From: Bolinopsis microptera
Lineage: Eukaryota; Ctenophora; Tentaculata; Lobata; Bolinopsidae
DNA length: 64,000 nucleotides
Assembly: GCF_026151205.1 (NCBI RefSeq)
Contig: NC_087073.1
Location: forward strand, 11,997,578-12,061,577
Direction: 5' to 3'
In this document: positions 1 to 11,100 of the stretch, piece by piece
Layout: the number at the start of each line of letters is the position of its first letter
How positions within the stretch are numbered: position 1 is the first letter of the stretch
Notes under the pieces: generated by a model
Database searches by the model: none
The model's input: the letters and a program-made list of their open reading frames with translations, nothing else
What the model was told of the DNA's origin: nothing
Position numbers and translations under genes: made by a program

Positions 1-1008
1 TGAAACAATAGGGATAACCCCACAATAATATAGATGACGCATGCGAATTTATCAATATCAATCGAAAATAGGAGACATTTCTGTTGCCGCCCTAGAGTCC
101 TGTTTCTCAGGGCGCCGTCCTAGAACCTCATGCCCTAGAGTCGAAGTCCCGATTCAAATACTTCCCAAGATCGCTTATCCAGTGGGCCTGTAACTTGAAG
201 GATTTCTATCATCGTCATTCACATTGAAAAGATAAGAGTTTTCATTGATTAGTTTGGTAAGAAGTGAACCAATAATATGAATTTAATTTCCGTATGCACA
301 CTTTAAATACACTTAAATATACTTTCTTTAAATTATCATAACATAAAAGTTTGGGACGATTTCCAGGTAAACAGTCATATTCAAATAGCAAAATAGATGA
401 ACTAAATACATTTTACTTTAATCAGAATACGGTGGCCCAGGGTATGACTCCAAAGTGTAGTTAAAAGTAACAAACCTGAATTTGGTGAAGAAGAACATTG
501 AGTTCTTGGTACTGATTTTTACCACCATGATCTGGCCTGTTCTTTATTTTCCGTCCCATGTCGCTGGGCCGAAACTCCGGCTTCTGCTACAGCATCTAAC
601 TTTTCATAAATCTAGTCTAATTTTCTAGTTAGGCAAATATCTGGAGAGTATTATTGATTGACCATGAATTACTATAATTTGTATCTTGTAAGAGCGTGTC
701 TAAACGCATTATTTTCTTTAGTATTTCAAGTTTAAACAGTCAAACAAAGCATATTCTAAGAACATCGAGTCAAGTTTAAGGTTATTGAAGTACAAGTGCA
801 AAGATATATATCACCGTTTATAGCCCAGGCAAGTGGTAATATTTGGAGTAAACAGTGACCTAGATTTTAGTATAAGTCAATGCCTTCAAATCTTAGGAGT
901 TACAATAATGTGATTTTGTAAGAAACGTGACGCACATATAACGAAATGTTCGCATGATGTGCAGCTCTGAATATACCATATTATACAGCTAAATTTACAG
1001 AATTTAAA
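1..1008. other. Downstream of RBM42, no gene seen
   Basis: I see no coding region on either strand. The stretch is AT-rich and should hold the RBM42 3' UTR next to the stop at 1009. A short direct repeat, gccctagagtc, occurs twice between 88 and 145. Nothing else stands out. Confidence 0.5.
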
Positions 1009-4000
1009 TTATATCTTCAGTCCTAGCTTCTGTTTTTCGTTATTCTTCTTTCGTACAGTTGTAAGTTGTCTATCTTTCCAGGAACTCTTTCGCAGTTTGC
1101 AGGGACGGTTTCCGATGTATTTTCCTGGAATTAAAGATTGTTCAAATTTAATCGAAATTTTGAATTAACAATATAACTAAAAGACGTTAAAATTAGTAAT
1201 CATAGAAGACGAATTACACTTGAATTGGATTGGGACTCCTATAGTCTATAAACAGTAGTGATGCCTCCCACTTTACTTTACCAAGCATTCCTAATATCTA
1301 TTATCTAGAAGATGCAACCAATTTCAAACTAGCAGCCGCAGTAAACATTTTTAAAATATTCCAAACATTGTACTTTACCATATATTAAAAGCAAAATTAG
1401 GCCATTTAAAGAATAAAACTCACCATTGACTTCTCTCATCGCTTTTACATAGTCTGCCGAGTCCTTGAAGCTCGCAAACCCGTACCCCTTCGTCTTATTG
1501 GACCTCTTGTCTCTGATAACTTTCACTTTGACGAGAGAGGGGTATTTTGAGAATGCACGATACAACATCTCGTCGTTACATTCGTTTCCTATATCTCCAA
1601 CAAATATCCTGCAAATATAATGTTAATCTTTGAGACCATTATTAAATCTAAGGATCCATTTAACTAGAAAATTTAAATGCAATAATCGATTCGAAAGTTC
1701 GTTTAATAAAAAGCAACACTCTGAATGAATTATATAGTTATATACCTGAAATCATTGTCATCCCACTCCATAAGACTAGTGTCTTCCCACACATCTCCAG
1801 CAGCAGTCCTGATCATCTTCCTCTCCCTTTTCTCCCCTTTCTTCTTCCCTTTCTTATTCGCCACCTCTCCCTGGCCCACAGCATCCTCTGGGTTCGGCGT
1901 CTGGTAAGGGAGAACTACATTCATATGGCGAAAGTATACCACAGAATTTGAGCAATCGTAAAGCTAGAAACAGATCAAGGTGCGAAAGTTTTAACCGCCT
2001 TAGAATTTATCTTTGTGTCATAATCTGGGGAAATTTAAATTTCTTACCGAAGTAGGAGGCATGCCCTGGAAGAACATGTTCATCTGGTCAGGTGGCATCA
2101 TTGGTGGCATGGGCTGGCCAGGGTGAGGCCCATGTCCCATGTGGGGCGGAGGGGGTACCATGTGCGGAGGTGGAGGTGGTCGCATGTGAGGTGGTAACGG
2201 TCCCATTGGGGGCGGTGGTGGCGGCATCCCTTGACCTGGAGGTCTCGGACCGGGCAGGGGCGCTCTTCCTTGTCCTTGGCCTTGGTACCTGAGAAAATGA
2301 TACTGGATGAAATGTATAGATGTTTTTAGGAATTTCACTAGCAGCTATTATTAAAGATTATACAGTAAAGAACTAAGAAGCAGAAAATTAAGCAACATTA
2401 TTGGCTATTTTGTGACCAACACAAATTTTAGGTTCGAAATTACAGCTGATATGATATTAAGAGCTATTTTAAGTGAATACAAAAACGAGGGTTAACGTTT
2501 CGGCGCTCGCGCGCGGTGCAAGTGCGCGTATTATAGCTGTCGAACAGTCGTTCTTGGTAAATAAGGATGTCATCGCGTTTGACGCAAACTCGAATAGCAA
2601 CTGTGACCGAGAAGACGTTTGCGGCGTGACAAATGCATGGTTGGGGTTTGGCCAATGGAAGTTCAAGAGGCATTCCAGAGGGCTTACAAACTTGGCATAT
2701 CTGATATCACACAAGTATGTGACGCCCTTCAAGATATGACGAGGAATAAAGTCATAGCAGACGTAAAACAGCGATCGTGTTGCGTGATGCGCAAAGAGAC
2801 ACTCACTGTTGATTACGATGTGATCCACCATGTGGATTGTGGTTCATCTGAGGCTGTGGATATTTCTGACTGTTTGTTGCATTGGCAGCTGCTGTTGCCT
2901 TTGCGATGGCAGCTTTGAGTTCCAAACTTTCAGACTGCTTTTCGTACAGTCTCGGAGTGATTTTGGCTCCTTGAGAGGTTATTGAGTTACAGCTCTGTGG
3001 TCATGTTAAACACAAATAATCATGTTTAAAATTCGTAGGAAAGTTCTAAACTTTCCAAGTTCTGACTTACAGTGGGACGATTTGAAGTTGGCGGTCGAGA
3101 TCGTTAAAAATTGCCTCCTCATCCTCTCCACTGGTTCACGACTGCCGAACTCAAATCGTCCCATTATAAGTCCTAAAACACAGGCAACTAAATTGAAGTA
3201 TGATAAAAATAGAATTTTCTCTTTCCAAAGATCATGCAAAGTATGTGCAGGGGTGCATGAAAACAAAAAGATTTTCACAGTAGCCCGATGCGGGGCTCGA
3301 ACCCGCGACCCCGAGATTAAGAGTCTCGTGCTCTACCGACTGAGCTAACCGGGCTTATTTGAAATGGAAAGTATATGTTCCATAAACCGAGCTATACTAA
3401 CGTTTCTGTTGTGGCTGCTCAGGTTCGAATGTTGGAGGAGGGGCAGGAGTTGGGGGTAAAGGTATTCTAGAGGGATGTATGTTAATGAAGGCTGTGGATC
3501 CAGGAGCTGGTGCAGCTTTGTCCACAGTATTGGCGTTTGAAGCACGTGGTAAAGGAATGTTATCCAAAGATGGGGTTGAATTGACTATATGTGCTGTGTT
3601 CACGATACCTGAAGATAGAATACCTTTGAGTTTTAAATAATTTACACAAGTTTTAATATGGTGAATCTCAGAAAGTGTGATGTAATGTGTATTAAAGTCG
3701 TCCAGCAATATTATCCAAGCTGAAAACTCACTTCTCATGGGAGTTAAGGAAGGTCGGAGTTGCTGAGCAGGAATGCTGGTAACCACAGGTCGAGGTCGAC
3801 TTACAACAGTTGTTACTATGCCAGGAGGCTGCAATCCTGTAACTTGAACTGCTGTGGGACCTCTATATGCTGTAGATGCTATTATTCCTGAAGAATTGTA
3901 TATTATCTTTAAAAAGGCTGTGTTGTTGCATTACAACGAGGGTAAAATAAAATAACGAGCAATGCAACTTGTTCTTACTACCATACCCCACGGTACAGTA

Positions 4001-4206
4001 ACTTTTAGTGTAATTGACTACTTGAATGTAATTTGAAACTAACCAGCAGGTCGGCTAGTGACCACTTGAACAGGATTAGGGCGGTTGATGAACCCCGGAG
4101 CCAGACTAACAAGAGTTTGGGTAGGAACCAGGATACCATTTGTAGGAGCCTGTTCTTGGGAGATCAGCTCCTCAAATAGAGCCATCTGTTGTTCTAACGA
4201 ACCCAT
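1009..4206 (-). CDS. RBM42: RNA-binding protein 42 (RBM42), 8 exons
   Basis: RBM42 is an RRM protein tied to pre-mRNA splicing and translation in the nucleus and cytoplasm (family knowledge). Exons on the minus strand: 4206–4044, 3887–3732, 3608–3402, 2969–2807, 2288–2048, 1900–1746, 1608–1424 and 1124–1009. They join in frame to 461 residues; human RBM42 is about 480. The N-terminal half is Pro/Thr-rich. Exon 4 is Ala/Lys-rich (AKITPRLYEKQ). Exon 5 is a Pro/Met/Gly tract (MPPPPPPMGPLPP). Exon 6 carries the conserved lead-in RKMIRTAAGDVWED. Exons 6–8 make the RRM, with RNP2 IFVGDIG and RNP1 KGYGFASF, then the basic tail KLRKSSWKDRQLTTVRKK typical of the family. The start ATG at 4206 begins MGSLEQQMALFEELI. 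The exon 3/4/5 joins were set by reading phase (C|GA, CA|G). Recognition of the RRM half is firm; the Pro-rich exons are firm by frame and placement. Confidence 0.93.
3282..3354 (-). tRNA. tRNA-Lys (CTT anticodon)
   Basis: Read on the minus strand, 73 nt fold into a canonical cloverleaf. The acceptor stem is GCCCGGT/ATCGGGC, the A-box is like TAGCTCAGTCGGTAGAGC, the anticodon loop is ACTCTTAAT with anticodon CTT, and the B-box is GGTTCGAGCCC. It closely matches metazoan tRNA-Lys(CTT). No CCA is encoded. A T5 run just downstream (3270–3266) would serve as the Pol III terminator. The gene lies in RBM42 intron 3, same strand, about 48 bp from exon 3. Confidence 0.95.
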
Positions 4207-5158
4207 ATTGTTATCCTACAATGTGGAGAGATAAGTCAGATGTTTTAAAGGGGATATAATCATTCGAAAATCTGTAATATTATATATTATAGTTATTTAT
4301 TTTATATAATAGGATTTCTAAGAACACTAATTTCTAAGAACACTAACAAATGAAACCCAGGTTTTCTGAGGTTAGAGAAATACATACCTAGATATAATAT
4401 CTAAATTTTCACACATCTTGCTAGGGGGGGAGCCAAGTGGATGTTTGTAGATATTTGTACCCTATTTGTAGATTAATGTAGAATGGATAATCCACGAAAA
4501 AAGTGGATGACATTCTACAAATTTATACATTTATCTCCAAAAATTCAGTAGAATTTCTGGGCACATATTTGAGATTAAATTTTTTGTAGATAAATGTAGA
4601 TATTTGTAGATTATTGTCAATGGATAATTCACGAAAATTCTACAAATTCTACAAATTTATACATTTATCTCCAAAAATTCAGTAGAATTTCTGGGCACAT
4701 ATTTGAGATATACATTTTTTGTAGATAAATGTAGATATTTGTAGATTATTGTATGGATAATTCACGAAAAAAGTGGATGACATTATCCAAATATCTACAA
4801 ATATCCACTTGGCCCCCCCCCCCCCCCCCCCCCCCCTTGCTATAGCTAATTGTGATGTGTAATGGAAAAAAATAAAACGAAAGTAATTCAAGATATAAAA
4901 ATGTGGAATGAACAGTTCCAGTGCAGCAGAAGACCAATCAAAGTTGATGGTTATTGCAACAAAAATCGTTACCAGTGAGTTCAATTAACGATCTACAGAT
5001 AAATATTAAATCAACAGATCGTAGAATGAATTCCAAGATCAATAAAAAAGAAAGTACAAGTTTCTGATAATTTCCTCCTGGACAATTAGAGTAAACACTA
5101 CATTCTAGGGTGAGCTGTAGTAATAATAAATAACAAATCAAACAAGTTTGCTGGCGTT
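4207..5158. other. Spacer between RBM42 start and KH-gene stop
   Basis: Both genes are on the minus strand, so this should hold the RBM42 promoter/5' UTR (near 4207–4420) and the 3' UTR of the KH gene (below 5159). Apart from the MITE at 4424–4836 I see no coding feature. Confidence 0.5.
4424..4836. mobile_element. MITE with G7/C24 ends and 6-bp TSD
   Basis: The ends are inverted copies. The left begins with G7 then AGCCAAGTGGATGTTTGTAG; the right ends with its near-reverse complement followed by C24. TTGCTA flanks both sides (4418–4423 and 4837–4842), a convincing target duplication. Inside are repeated blocks of 'tgtagataaatgtagatatttgtag' type and a ~120-bp internal tandem copy (agtagaatttctgggcacat occurs twice). 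There is no coding capacity. It sits about 220 bp upstream of the RBM42 start codon. Confidence 0.8.
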
Positions 5159-8100
5159 TCAGACAAGTCCAAGTATCTGCGGTGTATCACGTGGCATCTG
5201 CTGCACTGCTGTAATCAGGTACTCAGCTAGGTGTACATCTCGGGAACTTCCCGTTATCTGGACTGTTCTCTGATCACCGTCCACCTCGCTGTCTTTAGCT
5301 GAGAGAGTGAGAAGTTGGAATATTTCGTAGCTTTAATTGGCGATGATTCATTATAAAATAAACGCTTTAAGTTTCACGTTCTACTACAGAAGAGGAACTG
5401 ATGAACTCGATCTTGCAAATCAGGCACATCGCCGAATTGTGAGCGCTTGGCAAGTTCAAGATTGTCACAGTTTACCTGTTTACTTATACACATAATGTGA
5501 CGGTAATGTACTCATAGCACATAGGGTGCCGGGTAGCTGTTCGATCGTTATTGATCGCGAATAATCGATTCTTAATTAGCTTACGCTTTTTAATCGTAGT
5601 GGACCGATTTTAAACAATTTCTACAAAATTCAAAAAATCCACCACTGATAATGTCCCTTCGTTTGCCTTTTAGGAAATTGTCCGTCTGCAAACAGAAAAT
5701 TAGAAAAATAAACTGCAACTAAACAGTGCACTTGACGTAAATTCAGTTGACTCACCGACATTGATCTTGCAATTGCTGAAGCTTCGGATTTCATTAATGA
5801 TTGAGGCTTTTCTCCCTAAAACCATGCCCGCATTTTTGTTGGGAATCTTAATTTCTTTCGTAGTCCGTTCATCAGAACCCTGAAATGTTTTAGAAATTAG
5901 ACCAGAAAACAATTTTATTGACAAATTGCTGTTCCTGAGAACTGTTGACGTTAAGCAACAAGTTAAGCGGAAGATCCAAGAGCGCAGGATGCGACTAGCA
6001 GGCCATATTCACCGGCACCCAGAAATAGTCGCAAACCGCTTGCTACTTTGGGAACCAACTCATGGGGTGCGGAGTAGAGGAAGACCAGCTATGACCTATG
6101 TTGATAGCCTACGAGCTGACACAGGTCTCAACGACACTGGAGAAATGGGCGGACTTATGGCGGATAGAGTTCTATGGAGACAGCTCATCAATACTCGTAC
6201 GCTGAAGCCGCCTTAAGTCAGTCAGTCAGTCAAGTCAAAGCGGAGTGTCAAATTGCATACTACTATCAGTAGAATTTGGGCAAAAACTTGCACCACATGA
6301 CCGGAAGACAAAGTTGAAAGTTCTGAAGATAATGATGCTTCCCAGCAGAGCTAGAAAAATAACAATTACGCGTTTGTAACCTTTGGCTTGCATTGGACAT
6401 TTTTTGCTCCTCTATCCTAATTTTACATATCATTGAAAATATAAAGTGCATCATATTAATATGTTCAGATCAAAGAAGTTGAGTTTAAGAGTTAAACCTT
6501 CGCCAAAATGGTAATTTAAGATTGAATAAAAGATGGTCATCACTGGCAGATAGAGTTACTTATCTACTCTATAGATGTTTTTAGGGGGTAACCACTAACC
6601 GTTTTCGTTACCATTTTAGTGGTTACACAAATGGTTATATGACACTTCAAATGACATTGTTTCTATTGCAATACAGTATGACTCAACGGTGATTTGAGAG
6701 ATTAAGAATTTGTATGATTAAATTATCATGCGAAACCTGCACTTTTGTAATTGGAGTATCGCTGAAGTCGTAAAATTTTACGGCAAACTAGAAGGTTCAT
6801 CACAAAGCCGTTTTGTATTTCATTCGACGAATTTTGTAGTAACAACTTTCCTCTCTGCCTCAAATTTGTTCCGAGTTGATTTCGTAACCCCGTGACATTA
6901 AATTGTAGACGATATCAGACTAATATTAATGTCTGGCAAGAAACGATGGGTAAGTTTCTGTTTTGATCATATTTTAAACACAACAAAACAAATGTTAGTT
7001 TATTACTTCAAACGATGATCTTAAACCTTCCCATCGTCAAGGTCATGATGATTTCCTGTTTATTTATTTGTTGAATTGCATAGATTGAGCTCAGCTGATA
7101 TAATGGTTGAGATGAGCCCGCTGCCAACGCTAAAAAGTTGGGGTATCCCACAATAAGGTATGAATCATTTCAGATTTTTTTTTCAGAAACGAGGAGTTGG
7201 TAAAGTTCAGTTGATAAAAAGTTTCCAATATGGCACGAACAAGAAAAGCATCAAAACACATCTTTTTGATACCGGAGTTTGCAGCTATAGAAGGGATACA
7301 AATATTTTTCAAATTATAATGCATCCAGAAAAGATAGACACACCAGCAAAACCTGCTCTTTTACTGGCTGCCCCGCCTGTACCTAATGCTCCGCCTGCAC
7401 CTAAAGCACCACCTGCACCTAAAGCACCGCCAGCACCTAAAGCTCCGCCAGCCCCTGATACTCCACATGCACCCAAATCTCCTATACTTCAAATGGCTTC
7501 ATATTTGAAATTTCCAGCTAAACCTCCAAGAATCAAAGATACCAAAAAACTGACAAAAATTCATTGGAAGGAGCTTACCAAGGACAGAAATGCCACATGC
7601 AAGATTAATCAAAGATTCAAGACATTTCCAGTAGGAGTAATGGAGGTTCATGAACAATTTTGGACATCATTGCCTCAAGTTGACATAAAGAAGCATGAGA
7701 CTTTTCTTTCAGCGAGTTTTGCATCTGAACCCACCCGGAATGTCAGCAAGGAAACTGACATTCCTCCTCTTAAGAAGAATGATACCATCACAATTTTAAA
7801 TTCCAATGACCAAACAGCTATAGGCATAATGACAAAAAAAATGGATGATACCACGCCAAAAAAGATACAAGAATGGATATCAAAATGCCCATTAACTAAT
7901 TTTGTTAAGAAAATGGGAGACAAGCTCGAATTGCTTGTACAGATGGTAAAAATTGCAGAGAGTGACACGGAAGGAAGGAACTACATGCCACAGCTACTGG
8001 ACAAAGAACTTGACTCATCTAAATTGAGTTCCGAGGAAGATAGGTATATGTATCAGCTACACCAGATACCTAATTTTACCACATACATGCAGATCGTCAG

Positions 8101-11100
8101 ATTGTACCAAGAACTAGTGATTGAAAAGGAGGAAAAATATGTGACTTATCTCAAAAATGTGGCTACGGCATGTGCAGAAATAAGAAACTCAGATACTTTC
8201 AAAGAGCTTATGTCGTGCATCATGCAAGTGGGCATGTTCCTCAACTCACAGACAGATTTTCTAGGCTTTGACATCAGCCCAACATGTCTTAAATACATAA
8301 TGGATTTCAGAGACAAAACTGAGAAATCTGCATCAATCGGACTACATTCTTTAAATCTACTCCAGCAGGAAAATCCGAGCAAAAACCATGCAAAATTTTT
8401 AAAGTTGGAGATGAAAACAGTATTTGAATTAGGTAAACCAAATACATTAAAAGCAAGTGATGTTCAAAATGATTTGATGAAGTGGAATAGACAAACAAAA
8501 AACATCACGGAAAACATAGGCACTATCGGTATCAACAGTCATTCGGTCATCTCAACGAAAATTCTTAAAAATGCCATTGGTGTCATCGCTAAGACACTGT
8601 CAACCATTCAGGAGACAAGCGAAAAAGTTGCCAATGTTTTCTTTGAGACTATGATCTATATGGGGCTTAACCCAGTCAAATATGAAATTGAAAAACCCGA
8701 AAAACCAAAGTCGCCATCGAGTGACCTCTTTTCGCCAATCAGTGATTTTGTTGAGCACGTTTTAAAGGAGAAAGAAAAACAGGCGAAGGAGCAGAAGAAG
8801 AAAGCGGTAATTGAGAGAAAACTGAAAACTAAACAGAAAATTGTAAAAATAAAGGTTGGTCAAAAGGAAATCAAATCCTTTTTCAAAAGCAGAAAGAGCA
8901 CTGTCAGGCTGCAACCGAAAAAAAACACTTGGAGTTTTAGATGAGGTCGTTTCCTTCAACAAGTTCAATTTACGTCATAGAGGAGAAACAGGAGATGTAG
9001 AAACAGATGGAGGATTAAGTGACTCCCAGGAGAGTAGAAGGAGATACGTGAGGAGAGTCAAGATGATCAAAAAGACAATGCAGTTCACATACTTTAGGGA
9101 AACTGGGTGGGTTAGAATAACAAGGCAATTCTCGTATTACAGAATCCTATTTGGATCAAAGGACTTCCAAGAAGTTAAAGGACTCTAGAGAAATGAAACA
9201 TCAATACGCGATGATGTAAATAATTGTCACACACCCAACCAATAACCATGGGCACAGAGATGAAATTATTTTATGTACAATTATTTTTATGTAATCTTTA
9301 TATTTTGATTGAGTGAACGATGTGAATTATCATTAATTATCAAATTCTGTTTTTGACACTGCACTATTACCTTTTCTATTTCGTTTGTTGTTGTTATGAT
9401 TATGTGAGTGATTAATTTAACCTTTTCTTGTTGTCAAAACTTGGTTATTTTCATTTCCCAAAAAAGTTAATATCAAATTGTACGGGTATATGCCTCACAG
9501 AATGGCTAGCCTCACAGAATGGCCAAATTTGTAAATGTTTTTGTAACTAATTTTTTATATAAGACTGGTAGGTTTTGTGGATACCATATGAAACAAAAGT
9601 CTTCTGGCAACACTTCCTGTGGTGAAATCATTAACTAGGACCACATTTTCTGGCATAAATATGACTGTTTTTGTAGAAATTTTGAGCACTGAAATTTTTT
9701 TTTCAAATTTTTGAACTAAGTTTGCATTTTGGTGAGAACTTCTGGCACCAGTATGACAGAAGATGTTTAAAGAATAGTATTCGTCAAACAAAACGAACAT
9801 TGTTCAATATAAGAAGAAAAAATGCTAAAATGGCTAAACGCCTCACAAAATGGCCAAAATATGCCTCACAAAATGGCCAAAATTTAAAACTCCTTTTATT
9901 TAATGAAACAATAAGTCTAAAGTATTCACAAGCTATTTATCATACAATAACACCCCAGATGGAGTGTTTTTACAGCGAATGAAGGTTATAAATCATGAAA
10001 TCAGGGAATATGAACAACGCCACACAAAATGGCCATTTTTGGTGTAGGAAATCATGCCCTTTTTATTCAGTTCTAAGAAATTTCACCTATATGGGGGTGT
10101 TAACAAGGCATATTTATACCAGCAGCATGCCTGAAACAAGAGCCAAAGGTTTTAGAAAAATAAAATTTTCTCGTTTTCATTTTTTTTGGGCCATTTTGTG
10201 AGGCATTTTTTCTTTTTTGTGAAATAATTTTTCACAGCTCAGTTTTTTCGTGAGTTTTAGGTTATTACCCCATTCCTTAATAGGTTTTCTAACAACGTGT
10301 GGTGATAGAAATTTAAAAAGTACCTCCATCAAAAAATTATAGAAATTCAGATTTTGCCATTCTGTGAGGCATGTTTTTTTGGAGGAAGATTTTCCGGCCA
10401 AATTTTCTCAAAGAAAAAATGGTTATGAGATTAAATCAACCCCCGGGAAGAAATATATGAGTGTCAACTTAGCTTCTTATGAGATAAAAACTGGAATAAA
10501 GTGTGTTTTGTGATTTTGAGAGACCTTCCTTTTTTTGGCCATTCTGTGAGGCATATACCCGTAGTGAATTTAGCAATTTTCTAAATTTACTAAATATAAA
10601 TCATAGCTTTAGCCTAACATTGTTTGTTTTCCTTCGTGTCCAAATACAATATAGATATAGCTATTATCAAGAACTTACATCGGTGCTAGTCTCAAATGGG
10701 ATGAGGTTTTGAGCCATTTCAAATAGTTTGTTACTATTGGGTAGCGGTTGAGGGGCTGACTGCTCTTGTGGTTCCCTCTGTCCACTACTTCGCCTCACTT
10801 CTTCATCTGCATCCTAGGGTACACATAATTTAACGTTCGTTTTCTAAAGCAGGGTACAACTCCAATTAATGGAACTCCTATGAATCAAAAGAATAAAGCA
10901 GAAACTTAATCCAAAGATCATTTTTGTCAAATTAGAAGAAATAAGTAAACATTTTGTGACCATGCACCAGAGGACGTAATAAAATTTACATACCAAAATT
11001 AGACCCTTGACAGCGTTGAAGGCCCACATAACTTCTTTCATAGTTCCAGAAATTGTAATTTTTCTAGTTCCATCCACAACGCTGTTGTCATCGGCTGAAA

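Noticed and set aside
2469-2831. Open frames on both strands in the RBM42 intron/exon 4 region
   Set aside because: The real coding part is RBM42 exon 4 in a different frame (2969–2807). The other frames match nothing and do not continue.
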